Shown in pieces: positions 25,616 through 34,727 of a DNA stretch of 64,000 nucleotides (the first letter of the stretch is position 1; every line of letters begins with the position of its first letter). The position numbers and the translations under genes are program-made. The stretch spans positions 2,332,501 through 2,396,500 of the forward strand of contig CP136052.1 in the NCBI GenBank assembly GCA_032620915.1, in the 5' to 3' direction. Source of the stretch: Oscillospiraceae bacterium NTUH-002-81. GTDB lineage: Bacteria > Bacillota > Clostridia > Lachnospirales > Lachnospiraceae. The notes beneath the pieces are model-generated. The model saw only the letters and a list, made by a program, of their open reading frames with translations. It made no database searches and was not told where the DNA came from.

Positions 25616-25762
25616 ATGTATCCTCCATAATAAATACGACACTACATCACTTTTAGTATATTCCTAACCGCGAATAGTTTCAATTAATTTTTATTCTGTT
25701 TGGCGAATAGTTTTCTATATGTTGACAGCATGAACCCGCAACTGTGCTTGAAGGCAATAGAA

Positions 25763-25802
25763 AAGGCCCCGATTATAGGTAATCCCTCTCAATCAGAGCC
25801 TT
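25763..25802 (-). terminator. Hairpin terminator
   Basis: AAGGCCCCGATT pairs with AATCAGAGCCTT (12 bp with G-U pairs on the minus strand) and is followed by TTTTC. It ends minus-strand transcripts entering from the right. Confidence 0.6.
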
Positions 25803-25970
25803 CGGTAGAACAGCCTAGCACAGCCGCCCCTGCTGTAAACATATTTATTTAGCTAATGCAATCCACCCCCACCATTCTTCTAATTCAGTTTGAACTAGCA
25901 TAAATATTGTGACTGGTCACTTATCCAATATTACTAGTATGGGTTCTATCAATTTCACATAAAAATAACT

Positions 25971-26002
25971 GTGGAAAATCCAAAGACTTTCCACAGTTTT
26001 GT
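25971..26002. terminator. Bidirectional hairpin terminator
   Basis: CTGTGGAAA / TTTCCACAG with a 10-base loop, followed by TTTTGTGTT on the plus strand and TTATTTTTAT on the minus strand. It lies downstream of the DIP1984-like gene at 26198. Confidence 0.7.
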
Positions 26003-26197
26003 GTTTAGAACCGAACCTCCACACGCAGTTTCCTGCAGGTTTTCTACAATGCAACTGTTAAGAAATCATGCTTTCTGATGTTATTCACGTTAAACAAAAA
26101 CTGATAACAAATAACGAATAACAAATATACCTTAACAATGAACACGAACCTCCTGGATCAACTATCAATCTCATGAAGCCTTGTACGGATATTTCAT

Positions 26198-26713
26198 TTA
26201 GATGTCTACTTCAAACTGTACCGTTTGATTATATTTATCAAGTGCCATTTGCATTTCCATAATCGACTTAGACACAAGTTCATACTCGTTTTTAACTAGT
26301 TCCAAATCGTAATTAATGTATCTATACTCAGGAACCGAATTACGGGACATATAAGAACGTTGTTCTTCTCTGGATTTAGGCAATCGTTTACGCATTACGT
26401 CTAATACCGTTTTTCTTCTATTCAGCTGTGCCATCTTAATAAGAATGCTATCTATACTCATTGTTACATCACCTACTAGAACCTTTGCGTTTGCATTAGT
26501 TACATTAAGTTCATGCTTTATAATAGCAATCTTCTCATCTAGCGCAGCAATTGTCGTTGCGACCTCGACATAATCATAATCAGGAACAACTGGCTCCTCA
26601 TTAATTGCCGCAACATATGTGCAGGCCTCTTCCTCCTTGTTCAGCCAGAAAGCCTTATCCTCTTCCAAACTCTTAAGCATTTTATTTGCATATGCTGATG
26701 TCATTGTTTGCAT
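26198..26713 (-). CDS. DIP1984-like protein, module copy 1
   Basis: About 171 residues from the ATG at 26713 (MQTMTSAYANKML; AGGAG upstream). A GTG at 26788 overlapping the previous stop is possible but has no ribosome site. It has the helical pattern of the DIP1984/septicolysin-like family: IAALDEKIAIIKHELNVTNA, then SIDSILIKMAQLNRRKTVLD. The family's function is unknown. It follows an XRE gene, as does its relative at 29284-29910. Confidence 0.65.
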   Translation of the reverse strand: MQTMTSAYANKMLKSLEEDKAFWLNKEEEACTYVAAINEEPVVPDYDYVEVATTIAALDEKIAIIKHELNVTNANAKVLVGDVTMSIDSILIKMAQLNRRKTVLDVMRKRLPKSREEQRSYMSRNSVPEYRYINYDLELVKNEYELVSKSIMEMQMALDKYNQTVQFEVDI

Positions 26714-26784
26714 ATCTTTTCTCCTCTCTACTTTTCCTGATTTCTCCTGTTCTGATATCAGCATAAAGCCTTCCGCTAAGTTTG

Positions 26785-27063
26785 TCACTGTACTAATAGT
26801 TTAAAGGAAAATCCCCATAAACGAACAATATCCCCGTCAATGACGAGGATATCTTCTATGCTGGTGTGCAGTAATCTGCTTAAGATTACAAAATTGTCTA
26901 AGCTCGGTAATGATCTACCTGAAATCCATTTGTAGACTGCTTGTGGATTTTCAAATCCCATAGCATTCTGCACGTCTTTCACGGTATAACCGTTTTCCAC
27001 GAGCAGTTTCTTAATCTGTCTTCCTGTTTCTTTTTGCAGGACCTGCAAATACATTGGTTCCAT
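26785..27063 (-). CDS. XRE-family regulator, module copy 1
   Basis: About 92 residues from the ATG at 27063 (MEPMYLQVLQKETG). The HTH is GYTVKDVQNAMGFENPQAVY then KWISGRSLPSLDN. It is clearly related to the regulator at 29993-30311 (shared KETG, KD.Q...GF...Q.VY.W..G.S.P..DN). It is directly upstream of the DIP1984-like gene and probably controls it. Confidence 0.75.
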   Translation of the reverse strand: MEPMYLQVLQKETGRQIKKLLVENGYTVKDVQNAMGFENPQAVYKWISGRSLPSLDNFVILSRLLHTSIEDILVIDGDIVRLWGFSFKLLVQ

Positions 27064-27181
27064 CTCTTTGTACCTCCGTAATTTTCTTCCATCCCGAATC
27101 ACAAGTTTACCTGTAGATGATTAGTATAACGGATTCTATTACTAATTGCATTAAACTTTTGGTTTAAGATTTACTAATAAC

Positions 27182-27845
27182 TCAATCCCACAGGTCATAG
27201 AAATATTGTTTAAGCATATCTATAGCTTCATCCTTACACTTTCTTCTATATTCTTCCAAACGCTTTTCTTCTTCGCGATATTTATCGGAAATCTCTTTAT
27301 ACTCAGGCAACTCATCCATAAAATGAATTGTTCCTCCGCCACTGCGCTTTCTATTTTCCTCTAATTCTTTCTCAGTTTGAAGTTTATTTCCAAATAATCC
27401 AAATCGTTCCGTAAATTCATCCATTGCTTTGGAATGCGCTTCATCAAATGGATTCTTTTTGTGAGCATGTATCTTTCTCCGCTTCTCGCCATAAAAATAT
27501 CATTTTGTCTAGAATGCAATTCCACTCCTCATGGCAGGTATCATTTACAAGAATTCCATTTTCATTGTTATAGTTTTCTCCCAAATATCCTGGTGAACCC
27601 GTTCTTGTATCTTTCAGTGTTTGCAGCATATCCGGAATAAGCGTCTGAAGAAAAGAAAACATCTCCCAAACATCACAATCACAATAGCCCCTTGTAATAC
27701 GCTGTTTACTCCACTTTACGCATTTAAAAAAATGTTTTATTTTTGCCAAGATTTTGCTTTTCTTTCCGAGACCTGACATAGCAAAATCATATTTATTCCA
27801 TATATTCATTGGGTCTCTTACTTCATAGCTTTTGCTTCTTCTCAT
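27182..27845 (-). pseudogene. Conserved hypothetical element protein, frameshifted at an A5 run
   Basis: Two frames (27845-27444 and 27424-27182) are one gene. The first ends ...DTCSQKESI; dropping one A from the A5 run at 27456-27460 gives CSQKNPFDEAHSKAMDEFTE and continues into the second. The reconstructed protein has about 220 residues: a basic N-terminus, a middle with WEMFSFLQTLIPDMLQTL and WNCILDKMIFLWREA, and an acidic helical C-terminus ending FYDLWD. Similar unnamed proteins occur in Clostridia phages and elements; no function known. Confidence 0.6.
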
Positions 27846-27875
27846 TCCAATCCATCACTTTCTATTTTTCAAAGC

Positions 27876-28598
27876 TTATTGATAATCTAGTTTTCTATGT
27901 AGAAACTCCTCTATATCCTCAAACATTATCTGAACCTTATCTCTTACCCTTGATGTATGATAATGCCCAGCATACCACCATTTGTAATCCAGCTTCTTTT
28001 CAATCTCTCCGAGCCACAGCTCTGTTGATTCATCCACTGTACTCTGATCAATCATTGAAAGAAACAAATCCACCGGTCGATAATCATACGGAACAGTATG
28101 TGATAGGACCACATCAACATTCCAGTCATTATTACTAAGTTGCTTTTCTACATACGCTTTTATCTCATCTGACGGTTGCTCATCTTCAAACCAATTGTAG
28201 CCTTTGCTTAACCTATAAAATTTATCAACACTATATGCCCCACCAATTACAATTGTTTTCATGCCCGCTATATCATATATTTCTCCATCCTTTGCAAAGA
28301 GAATATTGGGATATGCTTCTTCAACCCATACTTTTCCGCCATTCCACTCCTGCAGCTTGTATTCTACAATAGTTGTTGGTCTTCGCTCATGATTTCCATG
28401 AATACAGAATAACGTAATCGGTAGACTTGCTACTTTTTCTTTGTTCCTTCTGTCCCTGGAATCTCCATAATAATTTAGGCCCACATCACCTAATATAATC
28501 ATGATATCTTCTTGGGAAGTCTCCATTCTTTCACAGAATCGAACTATGCGGTTCATATCACCATGAGTATCTCCTGTTATGTAAATCATAGCTTTCAC
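27876..28598 (-). CDS. Calcineurin-like metallophosphoesterase
   Basis: A 240-residue enzyme with all metal-binding motifs: GDTHGD (DxH), GDVG, GNHE, SHT and GHYH. It hydrolyses phosphodiesters or monoesters; the substrate is not clear. It has the 4-base start/stop overlap with the 60-residue gene upstream, which suggests a fixed pair. Its place in a mobile element suggests a role in nucleic acid or nucleotide turnover. Confidence 0.88.
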   Translation of the reverse strand: MKAMIYITGDTHGDMNRIVRFCERMETSQEDIMIILGDVGLNYYGDSRDRRNKEKVASLPITLFCIHGNHERRPTTIVEYKLQEWNGGKVWVEEAYPNILFAKDGEIYDIAGMKTIVIGGAYSVDKFYRLSKGYNWFEDEQPSDEIKAYVEKQLSNNDWNVDVVLSHTVPYDYRPVDLFLSMIDQSTVDESTELWLGEIEKKLDYKWWYAGHYHTSRVRDKVQIMFEDIEEFLHRKLDYQ

Positions 28599-28777
28599 CT
28601 TCTATTCTTCTCCCAATCTTGAATTCTCTCTAGCATAATGTCATCCTCCACATAGAACAATTGATTTTCTGGCACAATGTTACAAACCAACTGTCCAAAT
28701 CTTAAATCCGGATATTTTTCCCATAATTTCCTGAATTCATCAAGCATTGGCTCTATTCTACTGATTTCTCTTGCCAT
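28595..28777 (-). CDS. Small partner protein of the phosphoesterase
   Basis: A 60-residue acidic helical protein (MAREISRIEPMLDEFRKLWE, then RFGQLVCNIVPENQLFYVED). It overlaps the phosphoesterase start by 4 bases. Proteins of this type are commonly encoded beside phage-type phosphoesterases; function unknown. Confidence 0.6.
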   Translation of the reverse strand: MAREISRIEPMLDEFRKLWEKYPDLRFGQLVCNIVPENQLFYVEDDIMLERIQDWEKNRR

Positions 28778-28813
28778 TTCTTAATTCCTCCCTAAATCAT
28801 CCCTAACTTAAAA

Positions 28814-28841
28814 TGGAGCCATAGCTTACGCCATGACTCCA
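28814..28841 (-). terminator. Hairpin terminator
   Basis: TGGAGTCAT / ATGGCTCCA on the minus strand (one G-U pair) followed by TTTTAAG. It lies between the tRNA-like gene and the 28777 gene. Confidence 0.5.
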
Positions 28842-29073
28842 CCATTAAATATTTGCCCACATTGCAGCCATGTGGATATTCCTCAGTCAACTGGCTTAAC
28901 ACTTTAACCATCTTCATGGATTTCAGCATATCTCTATGCCTAAATCAATGTTTTTATTTTACCTAAAACAATTCAATCATTTAAAAGTTTACAATTCACA
29001 ATTAAATGTTCAAATAAGACACAAAACCGTTAAAATTGGAGATGATTATCAGTCATCGCTGTTAAACCAATGT

Positions 29074-29146
29074 TTTCAAAGATAGGATTCGAACCTACAA
29101 CTTCACGATTACAAATCATGTGCGCTACCCATTGCGCTACTTTGTA
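29074..29146 (-). tRNA. tRNA-Thr (UGU)-like gene
   Basis: A 73-nt cloverleaf: acceptor ACAAAG/CTTTG (one mismatch at pair 2), D-arm GCGCAATGGGTAGCGC, anticodon stem CATGA/TCGTG with loop TTTGTAA (anticodon TGT), and T-arm GTAGG-TTCGAAT-CCTAT. The gene lies among element genes with no other tRNA nearby. The mismatch and weak acceptor suggest an element-borne or decaying tRNA. No CCA is encoded. Confidence 0.75.
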
Positions 29147-29283
29147 TATTGGTAACCCAATTTTCGCTGAATTGGTATACTTATCTTGTAACGTAACCCT
29201 GTTACGGGAAGCCAGATTTAGGATTTTCGCAATGCAGGCAAATACTTTATGCTATTTCAATCAAAGTAGTCGCATTAGACACT

Positions 29284-29910
29284 TTAATCTGAGTATCTAA
29301 TTCCTTTAAAAGTGTATTGTTCTTTTTCCTCCAGGCTCTCTATCTTTTTCTTGATATCAAGCGGATCCACAAGTTCTGTTGTGTTTTCCTTCACATATGC
29401 ATCCACGACTCCAAGAGGCTTATCGTCTTTTGTTTTACTGTCTTTTCCGAGAATGCTAAGGCGCATGCTCTCAGCAGTATTCTGAAGCTGACTGTTCTTA
29501 AGATCACATGTGCGCACACGCTCGTTATACTCATCCTGCATTTTAGACTTAAGGATTCCTTCAAAATCAGCTTCTCCATCGTACGTTCCTAGTCCACGAA
29601 GTCTGCTTCGAAGCGAAATAGCTCCAGCAACTGTGAATTTTCCATATGATGTTGTGATTTCTGTTTCAGCATTGGATGCAACAATAGCTGCATCAATTTT
29701 CTGGAATCGTTCAATCAAATCAACAATCTGCTGATATGCCGACTCCGCTTCTTTCGCATATTCATCCTTGCCAATGCGCTTTGAATATACTTTATCCTCA
29801 TTTGGCTTTATGGTATCCACAAAACTTGCTTTGTCAATTTTATCTGATATCTTCTTTACTAGTAGGTCTCTTTCGTCAAGAGCCTGTGTTACTAACATCT
29901 TTTCACTCAT
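29284..29910 (-). CDS. DIP1984-like protein, module copy 2
   Basis: About 208 residues from the ATG at 29910 (MSEKMLVTQALDERDLL; GGGGGGAT upstream). The helical pattern (AYQQIVDLIERFQKIDAAIV, SNAETEITTSYGKFTVAGAI, SLRSRLR) follows DIP1984-like proteins and mirrors the gene at 26198. A long acidic helix ends the protein. It follows the XRE gene at 29993 by 82 bases. Function unknown. Confidence 0.6.
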   Translation of the reverse strand: MSEKMLVTQALDERDLLVKKISDKIDKASFVDTIKPNEDKVYSKRIGKDEYAKEAESAYQQIVDLIERFQKIDAAIVASNAETEITTSYGKFTVAGAISLRSRLRGLGTYDGEADFEGILKSKMQDEYNERVRTCDLKNSQLQNTAESMRLSILGKDSKTKDDKPLGVVDAYVKENTTELVDPLDIKKKIESLEEKEQYTFKGIRYSD

Positions 29911-29992
29911 AAAAAATCCCCCCTTAAAATTATCTCTTAATATAATTCTAAGGGAGGATTCATGTAATGTCATTGAACTTGTAGTTCAAAAA

Positions 29993-30311
29993 TTATGCTG
30001 CATTTAATTCTCTCATTTTCTTATAGTAGGTATAAACTCTTCTCTCCTGATCCGTAAGACATGCATCCATTTGACTTTTTGTTCTTCCAGCATTTCCGCA
30101 AACAATTGAATCCATAGGAACTTGAAGCATTTTTGCTAATTGCATACAGATTATCGACTGTTGGCATACTAACGCCATCCAACCATCGATAAACACTCTG
30201 CACACATCCAAACCCTAAATATTCTTGAATATCTTTTGGTTTTACTCCTCTCATATCCATAATTCTTCGAAGATTAACACCTGTTTCTTTTTTATTAATT
30301 GTTGGAAACAT
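29993..30311 (-). pseudogene. XRE-family regulator, module copy 2 (frameshifted at an A5 run)
   Basis: The first frame reads MFPTINKKETGVNLRRIMDM ... VDNLYAISKNASSS. Removing one A from the A5 run at 30130-30134 gives NLYAISKMLQVPMDSIVCGN and runs to the stop at 29993 (KKMRELNAA). The restored protein has about 105 residues with an HTH (KDIQEYLGFGCVQSVYRWLD) like that of 26785-27063. Confidence 0.7.
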
Positions 30312-30346
30312 ACTATCGCCTCCTTTGCACTAAATTCTTGTTCTAC

Positions 30347-32213
30347 TCAGTTCTTACACATACTTTCTTCCCCCGAAAAAGCAATTCCAAACTTCAAGAT
30401 TTCCGTAATTCCATCCTCTTTCATTTCAGAATCGTATCGCAACTCACCAATTTGCTTTAATGCTTCATTAGACCATTTTTCAAGCTCAACATCGCTTAAT
30501 TTTTTCTTTCCACTTTAATTCCAAAATAATACCAGGATACCTTTTTTCTCTTGGAATTAAAGAAACATCAAATCTGCCATCTCCAGATTCTCGGTTCGAT
30601 TTAATCTTATACTGATTATCCATTAATGCTATTAATCCTAGCATCAAACCATGATAAAATCCTTCAGCTCCACCATCGAAGAAGCTAATTGATTTATCCA
30701 TATATTCCCCAATAGCGCTCTGCAACTTCTTGTAATCATTGGCATAAAGACTTTCTGCAATCTTATTTGCTGTAGTCCTTGTAATTGCTCCAGTTTGCAA
30801 GAAATGTGACAAGATTTCACTCTTATATACAGCTGCAATCTCTCTATTTGGAATTGATACTTCACATAAATATGAACCATCTGCTTGCAGTTCCTTTTTA
30901 GGAGTTTTCAAATAGCCAGCAACCAACAATAAGCTATAAATATTTGCTGGATCCTCCGCAAGCGATCTATACACCACATTTTGATCAATTCTTGCAACTA
31001 CTCTTTCTCCTTGCAAAAGGTCATATAATCTTTCTGTAATATCATCTGTAGCCACTCTTAGTACATCATCAAGGATTTCATTTTTTCCTGTATTTACCCA
31101 ATATGCTTGAGGAAGGCATCCCTTGGAAATATAGTTGATTACAGACCATGGATTATATATTTCTTCGCTACCAAACAAATATCCATCGTACCAGTCTTTA
31201 AGTTCCTCCTCTTTATCTGATACTCCATAGTAACTGAGCATTGCTTTCACTTCAGATTCTGTAAATCCAAAAAAGCTATCGTATTCTTCATCCATTACGG
31301 AGTTCACTGTTAAATTATTTAGACCACTAAAGATACTTTCCTGAGCAATACGCAAAATTCCTGTTAGGAAACCATAGGATAAATTCTTATTATCCTTAAA
31401 TGCTCCTGAAAAGAAATTTCTCATGAATCCAATAATTTCATCGTAGAAATCCTTAGAGTATCCCTCTTGAATCGGAGTATCATATTCATCAATAATGATT
31501 ACTGGAGCCTTATCATAATGTGAAGCAAGCATTTTAGATAGTCTTTCTAGCGAAGAAGTAAGCTCCACTTCATTAGCTGTAGCGCTAATAATCTTTGTAA
31601 AATACTCCTTCTCATATTGTGAGAGCTTATCACTATTTAGTAGCTCTTGATGTCTTCCATACTCTTCTTGAAGTAGTCCCCTTATTTTATCTATTGTTGC
31701 GTCCCAAGTATCAAATTTAACATCCTTAAAAGTTAAGAATATGACTGGATATTTTCCTTGATGTGAACGATACTCTTCTCCACATTGCCAAATATTTTTA
31801 TCGACAAAATACTTACTAGTATTCTTATCTGATATTTCAAAGAACACTCTGAGCATATCCATATTCAAGGTCTTTCCGAATCTCCTTGGTCTCGTAAACA
31901 AAGATACCAATGGCTTTTGATCCAAGAATTCTTTGATTAATAACGTCTTGTCGACATAGTAATATTCTTCTTGCGCACGAACATAGTCAGAGATGCCGAT
32001 TGGTAATGATTTAACTTCTGCTTTCGCAACCATATTTTTCTTGATGTATTTTCCATTAGACACTCTTCCATCCATTGGCTTTGGAGAGTCGTCTGGAATT
32101 AACCAATATCCTTTTTCTTTTATTGCACCCTGTATTCTTCCTTTTTTGCACATATCATTTACGGAACGTGGAGAAACATTCCACTCTAAAGCCTTTTCTT
32201 TACAAGTTTTCAT
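30347..32213 (-). pseudogene. HTH / AAA-ATPase-like / PD-(D/E)XK nuclease protein (late frameshift)
   Basis: ATG at 32213 (MKTCKEKALEWNVS). Residues 1-50 are an HTH like that at 25442. Residues 65-330 are the AAA-ATPase-like domain (TRPRRFGKTLNMDMLRVFFE; IIIDEYDTPIQ). The C-terminus is the DUF1703-type nuclease (GRFDVSLIPREKRYPGIILE). The frame breaks at an A6 run (30500-30505); removing one A gives KWKEKLSDVELEKWSNEALK and the usual ending ILKFGIAFSGE with a stop at 30347. About 622 residues when restored. The family is widespread in gut bacteria; its function is unproven. Confidence 0.8.
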
Positions 32214-32240
32214 ATATATATCAGCTCCTGTCATTCGCAA

Positions 32241-32480
32241 TATTATTCCTCATCTTACACAAATTATACCTCAGTAAAACGTAAAAAGTCAAATCAATTC
32301 GATATTTTGCGTTTAATTATTGCGTTTGCTTAATGTTTTGCGTCTTGTATTTTTCGGCACTTTTATTTTGGTTTTTTCAGTCCACAAACTTGTTTGTAGC
32401 ATATTACTCAGACAAGTTTAACTCCACTGAAAAAGGACCAGCCCAGCTGATCCTCTCCCTCTATCTCCAATCTGGTTCTA
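32241..32480. other. Intergenic region
   Basis: About 240 bases between the HTH/nuclease gene and the 3' end of the GH172 gene. It should hold the promoter of the former; TTTTGCGTTTAA-like short repeats occur near 32300-32340. Nothing further is supported. Confidence 0.35.
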
Positions 32481-33510
32481 TTATCTCATACACATCTCTG
32501 CATCTGTCGGCAGTGGCATCAGCGGTGCGGACGGCAGGGTCTGATACCAATAAGCAACACTGGTGTAATCATCGTAACGCGGTCCGGTCCAGCCCATGTT
32601 GTCGAGTGTCATACGAAACTTATTCTCAAAACGGATCGGGTCTGCAATATGGAAATGATACAGCAGGAATCTCTGCTGTCCGTTATAGAATTCCCGGTTG
32701 TCTCCATAGATTGCATACATGCCGGTATATAAGCCGCTGAAGGTCTGATAGCTCTTGATGATGATGTCATTTCCAAATCCATAGGAACCGCCGAAGTAGT
32801 CTTCAGTTCCGGTATAGTGGATAGACGGATACGGATCATCGTCCAGATACATGCGGGCTTCGCCTTCTACCCAACAGGTATTGTTGCCATTCATACCAGT
32901 TGCCAGAGTCACACCAACAAATTGTCCCCTACCTTCGATTCCGTCAACGATTGTGTAGGTACGACCCTTCTGAACCGGGTGCTCTTGGCGATAGGTGGCA
33001 TGGAAATAACCAGCCTCCGCCGGAATCTCCTGATAAGCTCCGGTGATAATATAATAGAGATTTTCATCCTTGTCACCACGGTTTTCCATCGTGATCCGAG
33101 CTCTCTTATGGAACGGCATCTCAAAATAGCTGTTATAGCCGCGACCAGGAGCTACCAGCATCATGGCAGAATTCAACACCGGATATTTGCCATCCCTGTC
33201 CACGAAATTTTCATCATAGGCACATCCGAAGAATGCAGAGAGCGGAGCTTCCACAGACGGATATTCCTGATCATCCCAATACATACGGATGATAAAATGG
33301 TGCCCTAAATATCCGGTAAACCACATATGCTGGATCACACCCGGTCCTGCAGCATCTACCAGAGTTACGGTTTCCCCCTGCAGGAATCGTCACGGTCGGA
33401 CGAAGCTTGGTGCAGTCACCGCCCTGGGAACCACCTGCGCGTACACCGGTTGGATTCTCTGCGGAAAATGCAAACGTTTTGGAGTTCTGGATCATACAAT
33501 AGTTGTTCAT
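32481..33510 (-). pseudogene. DUF2961 / GH172 glycoside hydrolase, frameshifted at a G5 run
   Basis: Starts at the ATG at 33510 (MNNYCMIQNSKTFAFS). At 33374-33378 a G5 run breaks the frame; removing one G gives PAGETVTLVDAAGPGVIQHM and the rest of the protein to 32481. The restored product has about 343 residues, with VRAGGSQGGD, WFTGYLGHHFIIRMYWDDQE, TEDYFGGSYGFG and a late RWEN-like FRMTLDNMGW region typical of GH172, which acts on difructose dianhydride or arabinofuranosides. It is unlike its mobile-element neighbours and may be a chromosomal gene trapped at the insertion site. Confidence 0.75.
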
Positions 33511-33634
33511 ATTCTTCTCCTCTCTGATCAAACCTGGATCATCTGAAATTATTGCTTACTACGCTATCGCGTTTCTCTATTCACTATAAATTCACTATAA
33601 CATTTATCTCCCATGAAGTGACGGAATTACAGAA
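33511..33634. other. Short intergenic region
   Basis: Promoter region of the GH172 gene and the end of the aroE fragment; an imperfect dyad (ACGGAATTA...AATCATTCCGT) lies near 33621-33642. Confidence 0.3.
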
Positions 33635-33873
33635 TCATTCCGTCTGCGCCTTCTCATTTTCTTCCCGGATAATCTCCTTTAATTCTTTTCGCATCACATC
33701 CAGTGGAGCCTTCTGTCCGGTCCATAATTCGATCTGAGCAGCCCTCTGGAACTGGACATACCAAGACCATTCAGGATTTTGCAGCCCTTCTTCTCAGCAT
33801 TTTTCAGGAATGCGGTCTTGGACGGGTTGTAGCAGGCATCAAAATAAAACTGTCCTGGCCTGATTAGTTCAAA
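33635..33873 (-). pseudogene. aroE: Shikimate dehydrogenase C-terminal fragment
   Basis: The minus strand reads YFDACYNPSKTAFLKNAEKK then GCKILNGLGM, the conserved C-terminal part of AroE (D.xYxPxxTxLL...A...G....G..M). After a frame change, YVQFQRAAQIELWTGQKAP continues to a TGA at 33635, matching the family's end. The N-terminal 200 residues are missing. It is a remnant. Confidence 0.7.
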
Positions 33874-33970
33874 TCTTTGTATATGGTTTTTTGTATTGCC
33901 CGTGGTTTTGTGTTCTGTCACCGTATTGAAGGTTTTTCGGCTTTCTTAAGTGACTCCCTTGTAATCTTTT

Positions 33971-34141
33971 TCATATCAAGGAATGGCAGCCCGGATGATG
34001 CGTCTGCTCGACAATCTCCAATACAAGGCCGCCATCAATCGGCATATTCATCATGACGCATATAAGGTGCTGGCGGTTCTCATCCCCGATAGCATTCAGC
34101 AGCTTCCGACATTTTTTAAATTCCGCCTCCAGTTTATGGAC
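33971..34141 (-). pseudogene. ArsR-family regulator fragment
   Basis: A 56-codon stretch, VHKLEAEFKKCRKLLNAIGD then ENRQHLICVMM, the first helices of an ArsR-type winged helix (NAxGDExRQ). It becomes unrelated and stops at 33971. A ribosome-site-like AAGGAGG is just upstream but the start codon is lost. Confidence 0.6.
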
Positions 34142-34452
34142 CTCCTTTATTCAAGCGCTTAAACTGATTATACCATAAATCTATGAACAAAGTTTATCTG
34201 TAAAGAAAATTGATACAGAGTTTTTCAAAATCGGTCCATCTGCACCAAAGCATCCTGCCAGCATTTCTCTCCTCCCCGCAGGAACTTCTTTCACCACAAA
34301 TCATATTCATTTTTATCGAGGACAGTCCGGTTAACAAATTCCAACCCGAAAGCTTTGCTTTTAGGTTGTCGCGGTACACTCGCGCAAAATAGGGGTACAA
34401 TGGGGGTACAAATACCATTCTCATTCCCCAAAATCCTTGATTTTAAGGCATT
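34142..34452. other. Remnant DNA, nothing assigned
   Basis: About 310 bases. Several minus-strand frames contain protein-like pieces (for example EFVNRTVLDKNEYDLW) broken by stops; no family could be named. Adjacent to attachment-site copy 2. Confidence 0.35.
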
Positions 34453-34503
34453 TCAGGCAAAAGTACAGTTTCTGCCGTGGCAGATGAACAGTATTTTTAT
34501 CAT
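34453..34503 (-). pseudogene. LMW protein tyrosine phosphatase 5' end, copy 2 (attachment region)
   Basis: ATG at 34503 with AAGGAG upstream, reading MIKILFICHGRNCTFA and then a stop. The first ten codons match the phosphatase N-terminus as at 22230-22286; the sequence then departs inside the CxGNICR loop. It is the 5' end of the target gene cut by an insertion, or an element-borne copy. Confidence 0.7.
34473..34485. other. Attachment-site core, copy 2
   Basis: TGCCGTGGCAGAT, identical to 22250-22262. Arm-type repeats (34606-34627 TATTTTGGCATAACTTTGCATA; 34641-34664 TTGGGCTAAAATTTGGGCTAA) lie on the same side as in copy 1, but no integrase gene follows; a fic remnant is there instead. Confidence 0.65.
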
Positions 34504-34605
34504 ACCCTTAAAACTCCTTAAAATGCTTATTTTTGCCGTATTTTCGGCACTTACAACAATTTTTCAACAGTACTATGGCAGTGCTTTTGTACACTTTTTC
34601 AGGCT

Positions 34606-34664
34606 TATTTTGGCATAACTTTGCATAACTTTTCCTTCGTTTGGGCTAAAATTTGGGCTAAATT
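34606..34664. repeat. Arm-type repeats without an integrase
   Basis: Same layout as 22351-22410: TATTTTGGCATA...TTTGCATA followed by a tandem TTGGGCTAAAA/TTTGGGCTAAA. Marks the integrase-proximal end of a third, deleted element. Confidence 0.55.
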
Positions 34665-34727
34665 CTAATTTTTAGCCCACGACTTTTTTCATCTCTTTCA
34701 GGGCGTAAAGAGCTTTACTATGAATTT

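Larger units (their letters stand above)
25643..26197. other. Intergenic region with two terminators
   Basis: About 555 bases. It contains the HTH operon promoter region and two strong hairpins (25763-25802 and 25971-26002), listed separately. The rest is AT-rich with no supported gene. Confidence 0.5.

Noticed and set aside
29070..29300. Plus-strand frame MFSKIGFEPTTSRLQ...
   Set aside because: It is the antisense translation of the tRNA-like gene, a well-known false gene.
34194..34424. Minus-strand frame of 76 codons
   Set aside because: It overlaps remnant DNA with protein-like pieces in several frames; no family and no ribosome site.
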